Below, one piece after another: positions 8,595 to 21,911 of a DNA stretch of 64,000 nucleotides (position 1 is its first letter; each line of letters begins with the position of its first letter). The translations under genes and the position numbers were made by a program. The DNA comes from Lasiosphaeria ovina. Taxonomy: Eukaryota; Ascomycota; Sordariomycetes; Sordariales; Lasiosphaeriaceae. The notes under the pieces were generated by a model. It was not told where the DNA came from, did not search any database, and worked only from the letters and a program-made list of their open reading frames with translations. The DNA lies in assembly GCA_033439765.1 (NCBI GenBank), contig JAULSN010000003.1:2418001-2482000 (forward strand). The letters are read 5' to 3'.

Positions 8595-11500
8595 TCACCC
8601 AAGCCGTCGCCCGTCCCCATTCGTCGCGTGTAAAAATCCCCTCAGCTTCCACCACTCCAAATACCGCTTCACCACCTTCTTGCTGACCGGCCCAACCGCC
8701 CGCATGGTAGCCGAGTGCTCGCACGCCTTCTTCGTATCAAGCAACATGCCGCCACAGCTCATCCGCACAAAATTCTCATCCAGGAAATCAATCAGCCGCG
8801 CCGCCGGATTATCGTCCATCGACCCCGGGAACGCGCGAACGCGGCGCACCCACGCGTCGAACGGCACGACCTCTTTGACCCCCAACTCCTCCCTCATCAC
8901 GTCCAGAACGTCGCCCCACGGCTGGCGCACGGGGTTGTCGACGTGGTACACGGGCGCCATCGGCGTCTCCTCGCCCAACAGTACCAGATCCGCGACCGCG
9001 CCCGCGACCGCCTCGGCAGGCGTCCAGCACATCTCCCCTTCCAGTGCTGGCAGCGCGCGCAGCGTCTGCGAGCTCTTGACCAGGAACGCGAGGTGCTCGT
9101 TCGCGTTCCACGCGCCACTCGCCGAGTTCCCGGCGATCTGGCCCGGCCGCACGACGCACGCGCGGAACCATGCCGCATGGTCATGGAGGGTGGCGTCGAC
9201 CATGCGCTCGCACACCCACTTGGCGTGCGCGTAGCCGTTCGGCAGCAGGTCGTCGGGCGCGGCGCGGGATTCGGGCGCGAAGCGGGACCCCGTCAGGTGG
9301 TGGTGCCCCATGACGGCGATGGACGAGACCAGCTGGAACGCGATCTTGTTCCCGGTCTGGGGCGTCTGGACAAGCGCGGCGTGGCGCGCGAGGTCGAGCA
9401 GGTGCCGCATGGCGGCGAACTGCGGCTCGAGCGCGCTCGCCGGCCGCTTGCCCGTCATCGGCCAGGCGTTGTGGATGATGTGTGTGACGCTGGTTGTGAG
9501 GGATGTGTAGGCGTCGCGTGCGAGCCCGAGGGATGGTTTCGTGCTGTCGACGACTAGCACGCACAGCTTGGCCTGTGCGGTCGGTGTCAGGGTAATTCCG
9601 CGCGATGTGAAGGCGTCTTGCTGTCGCTCGGAGGGCTCCCCGGTCGTGCTGCGCCGGTTCAGGCAGAAGACGGTTTCGACGTGCGGGAGGGAGGCAAGGT
9701 GTGCCGCGAGGTGTGCGCCTAGCGAACCGGTTGCGCCGGTGATGGCCACCCGCGCGGGGAGGGGCTGCTGAGGGTTTTTGTTGTTTGGGGTTGTTGCAGG
9801 TGGTGGCGGCATGTCGAAGCCTGCGGTGTACTTCTGCACGTAGCCGTCGAGCAGCGCCCTGTCAGCCGGCGGCATGGCCGTCTGGAGTGCCGGCGGCGGC
9901 GCGGGGAAGTCGATGCGCGTCGGCTCGAGCGGGAAGCCCGGGGAGACTGAAGCCTGGGCGACGATGATGCGCTGGATCTCGATCTCGGGCCGCCAGCCGT
10001 CGGTCCAGTCGACGCGGCCGTAGCCGGCGGCGTGCAGGTCGGCCTGCCAGCGCGACTGGTGGGCGATGGCGTGAGTACGGCCGTCCTCGAAGCGCCACCA
10101 GCCCTCGAACAAGCCAAAAATGATGTCGACCCAGTACACGGGCTGCGTCATCTCCAGCATCAGCAGGAAGCCGTCAGGCCTCAAGGCCTGGCGGATGTGC
10201 GCCACCGACTCGCGCAGGTTGCGCGTCGCGTGGATGGCGTTGCTGCCGATGACCACGTGGTGCCGCCCCAGTTCTGGTGCTGGCGCCTTCTCGATGTCGT
10301 GCACGCGGAACTTCATGAAGGGGTACTGCGCGCCGAACTTCTTGCGCGCCGCCGCCACGAACGACCCCGACAGGTCCGTGAAGGTGTACTCGACGGGCAC
10401 GCCCAGCGCCGCCAGCATCGGCACCATGTCCTTGGTGGTGCCGCCGGTCCCGGCGCCCAGCTCGAGGATCTTGAGCGGGCCGCTGTTGCTGGAAAGCTTG
10501 GCCACGAGCCGCGCCAGCACGTCGCGCATCTGCGCGTTGGCCAGGTTGTTGAGCAGGCTGTCACCATACAGGCCCGTGACGAGGCGGCGGCCGTCGTCGG
10601 TGCCGAAGATCAGCTTGATGCCGTCCTGCTCGCCGCGCAGCACGTCGGCGAGCCGGCTGCCGGCGAAGAAAGTCAGCCGGATCACCGACTCGTGCTCGGG
10701 GAACGCGCGCAGCAGGTCCGCGTGCAGGCTGGCGCTGGCCTTGTAAGGGGCTGCCGACACGGCGGTGCGCGTGATGGCGCCCGTCGATGGCGCCACGTCG
10801 ACCAGCCGCGCTGCATCCGCGAGCATCTTGTACAGCCAGTCGGTCAGCCGACCGTGCTCGGCGATGTGCGGGATGCGCGGCAGCTGCTCGCCCGGCGCCG
10901 CGGCAGCGATACGGCATCCCAGCTGCTCGCACGCCTCGAGCGCTAGCGCGATGCACAGCTGCGTCAGCTTCGGCAGCACCGTGTCCATGTAGCCGGCGCA
11001 GCCGTACTGCGCGATCAGGTCGTCTGTCAGACGCTTCGTCTCCTCAAAGGCCTCGAACACGGCCGCCGGCGACAGCTGCAGCTCCTCGCTTCCCCCAAAG
11101 CTGTCTGCCACGGCTCGTGACGCGGCGGCAGCACCGACCTTGACGTGCTCGTGCTGCTCGGCGAGAGGCGGCGTGGGCGAGAAGCTGGTCGGCGGCGTTG
11201 ACGAGGTAGAGTCGCTGTCATTAACCTCGCTGTCGCCCGTGTCTTCGTGGTCGCCGCCTGACAGGCCGTCCGCCACACCGAGCACGCCAGCAACATGGGT
11301 GACCAACTCGCGGAACGTGAGCACGCTCGCCAGCTCGTCGCTCATCAGCCGCGCCTTGAACGCGCCCTCCATCTCGCGCCCCAGCTCCATGCCCATGAGC
11401 GAGTCGATGCCCAGGTCGGCGAGGTTGGCGTCGATGGAGATCTCGCCCGGCTCGAGCCCCGACAGCTCGCCCAGGATGGTCCGGATCTTGCCGACGACGT

Positions 11501-14500
11501 CAATGGCCGGTGCGGCAGCTGGTCCCTTGGCCGCCGCAGCCTTGACTTCTGTCTGCACGGAAAGCTGCGGCACGCTCGTTCTCGTCTGAGCCGGCAGAGC
11601 ATCACCACTTCCGTGCTTTGCAGCCGGAGTCGCAGCAGCATTCGCCGCCACCGGCACCGCCAGCCCCGGCGTGAGCCGCGCCAGCATCTTGCTCATGGAC
11701 AGCTTGCTGACCTGGTGGTAATTCACGCCGAGAATAACCTCCGCCAGGCGTCCACTCTCCGCCTCAAACACAAAGATATCGCTCAGGAACGCCTTGTCGC
11801 CGACGCGCTCGTGCCTTGCCAGCACGTCCCACTTCTCAACGCTCTTGTACTCGTCCCTGCCCAGCAGCGGCGAGCGCAGCCACTTCTCGAACCCAACAGC
11901 AATGTACATGTCCCCCGGATCCGCGTCCGTCATGCAGTTGACCCAGATGCCGGCCACCTGGCTGAAGCTGTCGGCGAGGTGCGTGTCGAGCCAGCCGGCA
12001 CTTGCTGCCGACTTCTTGACCACGCGCCCCGCCGACTCGAAGCCGCGGCCCACCAGCCGCTGCACGCCGCGGTACGGGGATGGGTAGTCGACGACCTCGG
12101 CGAACGCGCGGTAGATGTTGCGCGCGCCGTGGATGATGTCGTCAGCGCCGCTCCCGTCCAGCACGGCTGCGCAGTGCGCGTGGTGTCCTGTCAGCCGCTC
12201 GTAGCGTTTGAACTCGGCCAGCGCGGCGCCGTTGTCAGACTGCGCCAGCACGAGCTGGCCCAGCGCGTGCAGCGTCTCGCCGCCGCTTTTGTCCGGGTCG
12301 TTGCTGGAGCTGACGACCTGCCAGTGCCACAAGTTGTCGTCGGCCGCCGTGAACCGCAGGCAGACAGTGCGCGACGCGTCGAGGCAGATGGCGGCTTGGT
12401 TGCTCACCGCGTGGATCTGCGGCACGAAGGCAGGCGGCGCGTTTGCGTTTGGGGGAAGCAGCAGGTCGGGCCGCACGCTGGCCAGCGCCTCGACGGCCAT
12501 GTCGACGATCAGCGTCGCCGGGCAGATGGCCGCCGTCTTGGCGATGAAGTGCCCCGACACGTAGTCGAGGTATTTTTGCGTTTGTGTGTTGATGCGGAAC
12601 ACGGGCGCGCGCGCGTCGCCGTCGCGGTGTTCGACGAACGAGAACAGGCCCAGCGGCGGCGCGGCGGTGCTAGTGGTTGTGGGCGCCTCGGCGGGTAGAG
12701 TGATGGTGGCCTTGGGCGGCGCTTTCATGTCGAGCCAGTGGCGCGAGCGCTCGAACTGGTACGGCGGGAGGAGCAAAGGTGTATATTCGTACGTCTGCAC
12801 GCGGTGGTGTGGCCAGAAGACGGTGCGCAGCCCCTCCTTCCACAGGCCCAGCGTGGCGTTGGTGAGCATCTGCGGCCCGTTGCCGCCGTCGCCCGTGATG
12901 TTGACGGCCTGGAAGTGCGACTCGCGCGGCGCGCCGAGTGCCCGGCTCGCCATGCCCGTGATGGTCGAGTTGGACCCGGCCTCGAGGAAGACGCACCCGC
13001 CGGGGTACTGCTCGGCGAGCCGCTGAACGGCGTGGCTGAAAAACACGGGGTTGCGCATGTGCTCGGCCACGTAGTTGGCCGTCAGCCGCGTGTGCTGCGG
13101 CAGCCCCGACTCAACCGCCCGCTCGAAAGGGATCTGCGGGTGCTCGTTGAAGGACAGCTTCTGGCCGATCTCGACGAGCCGCGGCACCAGCGGCTCGACC
13201 AGCGTCGAGTGGAACGCGTTGGTGACGCTCAGTCGCTTGCAGCGCATCGACGCGAACTCGGCGCTACTGCCCAACACCTCGACGACATCATCGATCTCAG
13301 CGCCGGTGCCCGCCACTGTAAAGCTGCGCGGCCCGTTGTAGCAGGCTATGGTAGCCTTGTCACCGGCGCGCGCCAGCAGCGCCTCGACGGCGCCCAAATC
13401 GCCCTCGACGGCGACCATGGACCCCTTATCAGCGCCCCACGCCTCGCGGATGACGGTCGCGCGCCCGACCACCATGCGCAGGGCGTCGCGCAGCGACAGC
13501 GTGCCCGACACGCACAGCGCGACCAGCTCGCCGAAGCTGTGGCCGACGACGGCCGCCGGCACCAGCCCGCAGTCGATCCAGCTGCGCCCGCACGCGAACT
13601 GCAGCGCGAACAGCGCCGTCTGCAGCCGCACGGGGTCGTCGATGGGCGTGCGCTGGAAGATGGTCGGGAAGATACTGTTCCCAGTAAGGGACACGCACTC
13701 GGCGTCGACCGCGCCCAGGTGCTGCCGCAGGATCCGCGACGACGAGTACACGCCCCGGTCAAGCCCCACGAACGTGCTCACCTGCCCGCCGAAGCACAGG
13801 ATCACGGGCCGCGCCGGCTTTTGTGCGGCGGCGGATACTAGGTTGGTGCCCTCCGTGGCCCCTTTTTCAAACGCCGCCAGCTTCTGCACGAGCTGCTCGA
13901 CGGAGCGCGCGGCAAACACGAGCGCCTTGTCCAGCGTCGGGTTGGCCTGGCGCGAGACGTTGAAGGCCGTGTTGGCGAGCGACCGTGCGGCTGCCAAGTC
14001 GGCGTCGGTGCCCTTGAGCGCAGCGCTCTCGGTCAAGAACTTGACCAGTCGACCACAATAGGCCTTGATGGCGCGCTCGTCAGCCCCAAAGATGCGGAAC
14101 GGGTACTCAACACCTGGCGCGTCGTCGCGCGTCCTTGCTGCTGACCTGGCCCTGGGCGCCCCGGTCACGACCATGGACGCGTTGGAGCCCGACGCGCCGT
14201 AGTTGTTGATGAGAGCCGCGTGCACGCCGCCGTCGGGCACAACCCACGGCTCGAGCTGTGCAGCAATGTGGATCTTGTCATCTGGTGATGCAGCGATGGC
14301 CGGGTTGAGCGTGTCGAAGCTTGCGTTTGGCGGGATCATGCGGTGCGCCGTCATGAGTAGCGTCTTGACGAGCGACACGGCGCCAGACGCGCACTCGGTG
14401 TGGCCGACCAGCCCCTTGACGGAACCCAGCGCGAGCGACTTGGTGCGGCCGGAGCGCGGCCCGCCGAGCACGTTCTTGACGCTCGCGTACTCGGCCGGGT

Positions 14501-16706
14501 CGCCGACCTGCGTGCCGGTGCCGTGGGCCTCGACGACGGTGATCTCGCCGGGGTCGAGCTGGGCCTGCGCGACGACATCAACGAATAGGTCCGACAGCGA
14601 CGGCGAGTTGGGCACGAACACGGGCGTGCAGTTCTGGTTCTGGTACACGGCGGAGCTGGAAATCGTGGCCAGGATCTGGTCGCCGTCGGCCAGCGCGCGC
14701 GCCACCGTCTTGACCATGACGGCCGCGAAGCCCTCGCCGCGGCAGTAGCCGTCGGCCTTGGCGTCGAAGGGCTTGCAGGCGCCCGTGGGGCTCAGGAAGC
14801 CGCCGGCGGCCAGGTTCTGGAACCACAGGCTGTTGGTCATGATGTTGGCGCCGCCGGCCAGCGCCGCCGAGCAGTCGCCGCTCAACACGGCGCGGCAGGC
14901 CTGGTGCACGGCCACCAGCGACGAGCTGCACGCCGTGTCGATGCACAGGCTCGGGCCCAGCCAGCCGAACCAGTGGCTGATCTTGCCGGCGATGAACGAC
15001 TTGAGGTTCCCGATGGCCGTGAAGGCGTTGGGCTCGTAGCACGCCATGTTGTTCTCGTAGTCGGCGCTGCACACGCCGATGAAGCAGCCGATCTTCTTGT
15101 CGACCATGTCAGGGGCCACGCCAAAGTAGCCCGACTGCTCGACCGCCTGGTACGCCACCTGCAGCATGTGCCGCTGCTGCGGGTCGACCGACGCCATCTC
15201 GCGCGGCGTCTTCTTGAAGAACTTGTGGTCGAAGGCGTCGTGGTCGGCGATGAAGTTGCCGAACCACCTGCGCGACTCGTCCTTGGCCCGCCACACATTA
15301 TCAAAACTCAGCCGCGAGCTGGGCACCTCCTGGTGCTGCGACGCCCCGCGGCACAGCAGCTCCCAGAACTCGTCGACGTCGTCGGCGCCCGCCACCTTGA
15401 TGGACACGCCGACGATGGCCACGTCGTCGGCCTTGCGCGCCTCGGGCATTGGCTCGTTCTCTGCCGCGGCATGCGCCTCCGAGCCGCCGGGAGACGGCGC
15501 CAGGTGGCCGATGTGCGTGGCGCGCGGGCCGGACTTGCGCATGGCCGACGGCGGGATGCAGCGCTCGGGTCCAAACGACGTCAGCCGCAGCGTGGCGAGC
15601 CGTTCTGGTGCTGCCAGGGACACGGCCATCTCGAACCGCCGGTGCCACTCGGACTTGTTGGCCAGGATGGTGTGCAGGGCATGCGCGTGCAGCGGTCCGC
15701 GAGTGACGGCGGCCGCACCTATGTTCGATGCATCTTCGGGATCCCATCCGGACCAGGTCGGGTAGAGGAGATTGGCGGCGTCGGGAAGCCGCAGGCTCGC
15801 CTCCCGGTCGCAGTAGGCCACCAGCAGGTCCAGGTCGTCCGTGTACCATGCGTGGTGGAACCTCCCGTGCAGGCCAATCTCGGAGGCTACGAGACCGGCC
15901 GCTCTGAGCGCCTGCTCCAGCTTCTCGGCTGTCGCGGCAGCCGTCGTGACGGTGGCTCTATTCTCGTCGTACGAGACGGATATGTAACTCTAGAAAGCCG
16001 TGTGGAAAAGAGTGTAAGTTAGCAAAGCTCCACCTTCGATACCAGAGTGAGTGCTGTGCAATTTGGAACGTACGTCGGGAAACTTCTGCAAGAGCCTGTT
16101 CAGCTCCTCTCCCCCGGTGGGCGACGACCACGCCGTTGCCAGCGCCGTTGCCGGTCCCGACGGGTCAAGAGACTCTTGCGCATCCACGATGCCGCCAATC
16201 AGCATGGCCAGTCTAACGGCTGTGGCGCCGTGCGTGCGAACTTGCGTCTTGTCCTTGCCGAGCGCCACGGCATACGCGCTCAGCAGACCCGTGCAGAAGC
16301 CGAGTGTGCCCAGGACAGGCGCAGTCTCGTCTGGCTGCCATCGCATGTAGCCGACGAGCTGTGTGATGATGACGAGCGGGCTGAGGACGATGTTGGGCAC
16401 CCTCGGGCTAGCGCCGTCCAGTACGCCTGGCCGCATCACACCGGTCCGGAACCACTTGTCCAGGTCGGCCAGCAGCTCTTTGGCCCCGCTGTCAACGTTG
16501 TACTTGGGGAACGCCTGCAGGAAGCCGTCCCAGCACCCGGCCAGCGACGCCAGTGCCTCGCCAACCCATTGCTGCTCCCCCGTGCCCCACACGCTCGCCC
16601 GCAGGGCGGCAAAGGCTTCGGCGTTGAACGACAGGGCTTGCGATCCGAACAAGAGCAACGTGCTGCCCTCGCTGGACAGAGATTCCCGGCTGCCTGTCAA
16701 CGTCAT
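8595..16706 (-). CDS. NR-PKS 1: SAT-KS-AT-PT-ACP-CMeT-R
   Basis: Two exons, 16706-16074 and 15989-8595, give 2,675 residues. The intron is 84 nt (gtacgt...ttctag), after codon 211. SAT: Cys138 in GFCTGLLSA. KS: Cys565 in DTACSSS, plus EAHGTGT and GHTECASG. AT: GHSFGE near 1026. PT: catalytic His in SGHFIAKTAAICPA near 1357, Asp in ADSFSQVAG near 1550. One ACP: GIDSLMGMEL near 1737. C-methyltransferase: LELGAGTGGTTKD near 2051. Reductase: AITGATGSLGAHL near 2288, with NGYAHAKW as the Y-x3-K site. There is no thioesterase, so release is reductive and yields a C-methylated aromatic aldehyde, as in CitS, AfoE, AzaA or TropA. It is the probable core enzyme for an azaphilone- or tropolone-like scaffold. 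Chain length cannot be read from the sequence. Confidence 0.95.
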
Positions 16707-18178
16707 TGCGTCTTTGGCTTTTCAGCTGTGGACTTTGTTGGAAGAAGTTGAGTCTAGAGTGTTGTTGGTGAGTCAGGTTGAAAGGGAAAATGGAAACGGT
16801 GAGTCGGGTCGTGTCCTGATGCACTTCAACCTGCTCAACTACGACTGCGTATATCTAGTTGACGTTGTTTCCAGGCCTCCGCAAGACAATCACACGCATG
16901 GCCCAGTTATGGTTGCATGCCAAACCAGCCTCCAGCGCTGGCTCGATTCCAGCAATGATTTCCCACCCAGTTCCCTCGCGGAAGCCTGAATTCAGCTCGG
17001 GGCCAACCTTTCACCACCCGTGCAGTGTCTCCTACTAAAAACAAGGCTTCTGGCCCATGTGCTCGGCCACACTGTGCGCTCTCGATGGAGATAGGGGCAC
17101 GTGCCGGAGTCATACGACCGGAGTTTGCGCCGGAGCGCGACCGACGACGCCCCCCTGTCATTGCCGCGCACTTGCCTTTTTCGGAAACAAACGGTAGGTA
17201 GCATTGGGAGCCGGAGTGCACGGTTTCTGTGCGCGTTGCACGGTGCACATCCCTGCATCAGGTACGGGGCTAGTGAGAACAGAGTCTCTGTGGCCATGAT
17301 TACTGCAGAGGGACGAGAAGCATCGTCGATGTTACGAGCGAACGGGCGAACGGAGTACTACCATTCGCTCTCGCCATAGTGACAGGCAGAGCAGACAGCA
17401 GCCCCGCTTGACTAGCAGTTACTAAGAAACAGCTCAGGTTCTTGCATGTACCCCTTGGTCTTACTAATTAACCCAGGACGGTGTCAACAATCAGGAAGTC
17501 CAAGCTCCCTCAAATCGCCGGGCCGTCAGGAATCACAGGACATGGCGCGTATTCCTGCGTCTCTGCAAACAGTAATCATAGAACTACCGCGCTGAATGTC
17601 GAGGATGCGAATAAGATTTTCCAAGACCGTCCAAGACGTTCCAAGCCCTTCCAAGCCCTTGGCCGCTTGGCGAAAGCTTGTTTGGACAGCTATGTTTGGG
17701 TGCGCCTCACGATCGTGAAATTCTTGGACGGTTACCACAATGTGACTTGGAAGCCTAGCCCTGGGTGTGTGCAGCCTCAACTTGAAATCCTCTGGAAAAC
17801 CCGCGGAGAAAGAGTCCGGTAATCAAGCAATATCTGCTAGTGAGCGCTGAACGTCGCTCGCTCGGGACACTAGCCGAACGTCACGCTCCGGACAGTGCAG
17901 TTGCGAGTGAAACAGGGAAGAGGGTAAGAGTAATTAGAATTCCCATTACGTATGTGCCACATCGAGAGGCACGCGCTCCCACGGGCTTGCACCCAGTGCC
18001 CCCGGGCCAGGTTGGGACCATGAGTCGGAGTGTCTGACGCAGTTACGCCGCACCATGAACAATCGAGGCAAGTTACCTACAGCCAGAGCCCGCGAACCCA
18101 ACAAGTGACGCAATAGTATATCTACTCTATTCATGTACATCTAGAAGCGGCCCATCCAGCCACCCATCCCAGACAAGA
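16707..18178. other. Promoter region of NR-PKS 1 and downstream flank of regulator 1
   Basis: About 1.5 kb with no gene. It lies upstream of NR-PKS 1 and contains a cluster of CCGGAGT words (listed separately). Around 17617-17665 the phrase ccaag(a/c)c is repeated several times. Confidence 0.6.
17104..17217 (+). promoter_or_regulatory. Cluster of CCGGAGT words upstream of NR-PKS 1
   Basis: Perfect copies at 17104-17110, 17118-17124 and 17211-17217, plus CCGGAGC at 17130-17136, all within 114 bp. They sit about 400-510 bp upstream of the NR-PKS 1 ATG (16706, minus strand). The density is well above chance for a 7-mer. A Zn2Cys6 operator is the natural guess; neither regulator has been tied to it. 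Confidence 0.45.
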
Positions 18179-20632
18179 CTATAACATCATCATGTCCTTG
18201 TCAAAGGGGCTCAGCATGCCGTCCGCGGCGTCCAAGAACTCCGGGTGGTAGCACATATTCTCCAGCGCCATGCCGACATCTATCTTTTCCTGGCACAGCT
18301 GATTAACCTCTCTCAGCTCCTCCAGCGTGCGGGTAATAACCCTCAGGTCGTCGTCCAGCGCGGCGTCGCGCGGCCCGAGCTTGAGCAGCAGCTGGCGGCA
18401 CAGGAACAGCGGGATGGGCGTGAAGGGGTGCACCTTAAACAGACTAAACTGCGGGAGATACTCGGCGAGGCGCGCGATCTCTCTCGCGGCGGCAGGGCCG
18501 CGCCACGCATACCCGAGGCCCAAAACGTCGGCGTACCCGGCGGCGACGGCGGGGATCAGGTCGGCGGCGTCGGCCAGCGCGAGCACGGACACCTGCGCCA
18601 CCATGCTCGTGAACAGCAGCAGCGAGTCGGCCTCGACGGACGCGGCAGTGTAGCTGCGCTCAAAGTGCAGCATGCGGCACGACAGCAGGTCGTGCAGCTG
18701 CACGTGGCGCCGGCAGACCTCGGCCGTGGGGCTGCCGCGCGCGGATTCCGCTGCGCATTGTTGCTGGTGGCACAGCGCGCGCCCCCAGATGGCCGTGAAC
18801 ACGATGCTGTCGACGAACGGTGATTGCAGCGAGATGGAGTCGGGCGCCGCGTCGAGGTCCGAGAGGAACGGCATGGTGACGGGGGTTTGGCTTTGGAAGG
18901 CTTGTTCCGGGCAGGGCAGGCGGGTGAGGATCTTGGTGGTTTTGACGTGAGACTTTGGTTCAGTGAGCAAGTTGGAGGGAAAAGGGGGGGGGGACACACT
19001 GTTTTCTCGTCGAGGGTCAGCGGCAGCTTTTCTAGCACGCAGCTGAAGCGGTCGAGGCAAAAGGCGACCCAGAAGACGCGGCGCTTGACCTCCTTGTCGA
19101 CAAAGGCGTTGGGGTCGTCGGCGCCCATGTCGAGGTGGGCGGGAGCAGCACCGCCGTCGACGTCGTGCAGGCGCATCAGCTGGACGATGCGGATGGCAAG
19201 GCCGGCGCTGGTCCAGGCGCGCTGCACGGTGCCCTGCATGAACTCGTAGATAGCAACAAGAATCCAGGCCTGCGCCAGCTCGAGGCGGCGTGTCTCGTCG
19301 TCTTCGGCGGACCCGCCGCCTGGTGCGCACGACGCCGGGTGGTTGAGCCGCCGCAGCGTGTCGTGGTACAGGTCGTGTCGAAGGTGGTTGAACTGTGATG
19401 ACAGTGCTGCTGCTAGTGTGCGGATCGCCGCCTGCAGACACGCGTAGGATGCTGATGCGCCAGCTCCGGGCCGCCCCCGCGCAAAGTACCGCCGCCGGTG
19501 CAGGATCGGGATGAAGACGTGCACCCGGTCGAAGTACAGCTGGTCTCTTTGTCCCGCTCGACAGCGGCCGCAGTTAGTATCGTGGCAGCAAGGGAGACTG
19601 GGAGGTATCGAGTGTAATCAAAGGAACGCGACATGACCAAGTAAATTGGAACAAGTATGTGCTGAACTTCTGACTTCGCTTCCACCGCGGGCACGGGGCG
19701 ATCCTCACACGCAGAAGCAAAATAGACTTGAACGTAGTAGTGAGCTCACATACAGGTCAGTGCGTATCAGTGGCGGTATAGCCATGCTCGGGGCGGCGGC
19801 AGGCGGCGTCGGCCCGAGGAACACGGGATGATGGCCAGGAAAGTTCTTTGTCGAGGGCGTGATGGAGCTTATGGAAGTGGGCGAGTTCATGGGCATGGAG
19901 GTCTGAAAAGGGGGGATGTCGATGTGGAGACTGAGCATGGTGTCGATGTCCGACATGGTCGTTGCCAGGGCCGTTGCAGCGGCAGACGTCGTTACCGCGA
20001 CTGCTGTGCTAGACACCGTAGTCACTGCTGTTTGCACAGGTGCCGGCATCTGTGGCTGTGACGACTGGTGGATGGGAGAGACGTCGCCAGCAGACGGCGC
20101 TGAGTTCGAGCGTTGATGTGTTTGGGACGAGTCACTGGCAGCGTGCGTCATGACAGCGGGCCCCGAGTCCCAGTCTCCGTCTCCGTCCCCGTAGTCGGAC
20201 TCGTCGTCAAGGTCCAGCCGCACCTCGATGGGCCCGGGGCTTTTGCGCGGGTTGAGATGGTCGTCTTCGTCCTCTTCGGGCGTCTCTCCCATCTTCCGCT
20301 CGAGAGCCGCTGAAGTCGGCCACGGTCAGATCTCGATCTCGTTCTTGTTTGTTGTCATTGACGGGCAGCTGCTTACCAATCCTGGATCTCAAGAGCTTCA
20401 GATGGCCCTTCTTAGGCCCCTTCTGGGGTGGAGTCGAGTCGAAGCGGCACCGGAGACCGGCGTCGACGCATCCCCCACATGGCCTCTGGCGATCGCAGCG
20501 GAACTTGCGCATTCGACAGTGCTGGCACGCCGGCCCGGGGTTCTGGCGCCCTGACTTGGCGGACTTGTTTCCCTCCTTTGTGGAGCCGACGTTGATTCTG
20601 TCGGCGGGAGGGGCAACCGTTGTCGATGGCAT
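18179..20632 (-). CDS. Zn2Cys6 transcription factor 1 (fungal_trans family)
   Basis: Four exons, 20632-20377, 20309-19754, 19546-19000 and 18931-18179, give 703 residues. Splice sites are gtaag/ttcag, gtatgt/caaag and gtgtgt/ccaag, and all phases close. The N-terminal binuclear zinc cluster is CX2CX6CX5CX2CX6C at Cys36, 39, 46, 52, 55 and 62 (CQHCRMRKFRC...CGGCVDAGLRC). A basic linker and an acidic, then Ser/Thr/Pro-rich region follow. From about residue 272 comes the fungal-specific regulatory domain: DQLYFDRVHVFIPILHRRRY, then EVKRRVFWVAFCLDRFSC. The third intron begins with a run of C. It lies directly upstream of NR-PKS 1 on the same strand and is a likely pathway regulator. Confidence 0.88.
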
Positions 20633-21440
20633 CGTCTGGTCTAGTCTGGGACTCTAAAAAGCAAAAAGACGGTGAGGTGTGAAACACGATGGTCGAGGTG
20701 GGCCAAGGGCTTCGAGAGGGTAGTTCTAGAAGTAAGCGGCGGGATATATGATTCTGGCTCCAGAAGATCGGTAGAGATACGAGGGGTTGCATTGGGCACA
20801 TGTGAATGGAAGATGGAATGCAGATAAGCTACGGCCGATAACACGACGCACACTCGCTCCTGAGCCGCGACCAGGGCTTATCGTGTCGGGATTTATATCG
20901 TGCTAAGTACGGGCAGCTTCACTCCCCCACAAGACCAAACAGTGAGTGAGCTTCGTTCGTGGGGGATGGGATGCTCATCCTTCCCGGAGCTATCCTATCG
21001 TTTTTGCTCGTGTCCGGCAGTAAGCCAATAAGCAATACATGGAGGCAACAAGCATTACATTGTCTGCAAGAGCGGCTGGCTTGACAGGGTGCCTGCCTCT
21101 TGTAAGTGGTGGCGTCTGGAAACCTTGGAACACGGCCGCCGCACAATGGAGATTAAGACTGCTTTGCCGCAACCGGACATTCAGCGAACGTGGAGATGGC
21201 TGGCTTGGCTTGCTTCGCTTGGCTTGGGCTTAGGCTTTGGCTTGCGGGGCTGCCACACTTGTGCAAACCTGGCCCCTCGACGTAGCGCCACTGGATCCAT
21301 CCGTTGTAATATTAATACGTGTACTTACTCGACGATGACAAAGGTGGGCTATACGGAGTTCCGCGGTCCCAACGGTTGGACCAGGCCAGGTTATGGAATT
21401 ATGGAGTTACAGTTACACACGGCTTAGACTCAGGGGCCCC

Positions 21441-21462
21441 GGGGCTGGGGCTGGGGCTGGGG
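21441..21462 (+). other. Perfect G-quadruplex motif
   Basis: Four GGGG runs at 21441, 21447, 21453 and 21459 are separated by two-base CT loops, preceded by ggggcccc. Short loops and four-G runs are the most stable class of predicted G4. It lies about 0.8 kb upstream of regulator 1 and 2 kb downstream of the SDR. A role is not shown. Confidence 0.6.
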
Positions 21463-21808
21463 CGGTAAGCTCCTTCCCCTCCGCTACCTACCTTACGGTA
21501 CCTTATTGATGAAGAAAGCCAAAGGGCCCCATACCTCTCTGCTTAGCTGCCAACGGCCAATATTCCGTCTGATTACTGGAAGCAGGCGGAACATGCCGGC
21601 CAGGGCCGTGTCACAGGCGATCCAAGCTCACAGAGCCTTCATATCACTGCAATTGGCTGCACACAGGCTCTTGGCGCGCCTGGGTCGGTTGCGCTTAGTG
21701 GCGTTACAGCAGAGCAGCAGTGGGGCTTTGGCCACGCTAGCCCTGCAGCAGCCTGGAGGGGGTGCATATTCCGCGAATCTGCTGAATGAATCCCATCAAT
21801 GAATGGAT

Positions 21809-21911
21809 TCTTCCTCTATTACCCTCCCCTCCCCACTCCCCTCCAACCCCTCCTCCCCTCCCTCGCCTCTCCTCCTTCGCCTCCCCTCCCTCGCCTCCCC
21901 TCCCTCGCCTC
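21809..21911 (+). repeat. Homopyrimidine tract (cctcccct/ccctcgcct repeats)
   Basis: About 100 bases almost wholly C and T on the plus strand, built from repeats of cctcccctccctcgcct. Mirror-symmetric polypyrimidine tracts can form triplex (H-) DNA. It is noncoding. Confidence 0.6.

Noticed and set aside
15821..15989. Starting NR-PKS 1 at the in-frame Met at 15821
   Set aside because: The frame continues upstream through SAT sequence to a splice acceptor at 15990, and the exon at 16074-16706 supplies the SAT active-site Cys.
14904..16022. A 372-residue plus-strand open frame, with others of 280-467 residues under NR-PKS 1
   Set aside because: All are antisense to KS, AT or reductase coding sequence and show only Arg/Ala/Gly-rich composition.
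17617..17665. Repeats of ccaag(a/c)c as a regulator-binding array
   Set aside because: The spacing is irregular and the words are too short and AT/GC-neutral to distinguish from chance.
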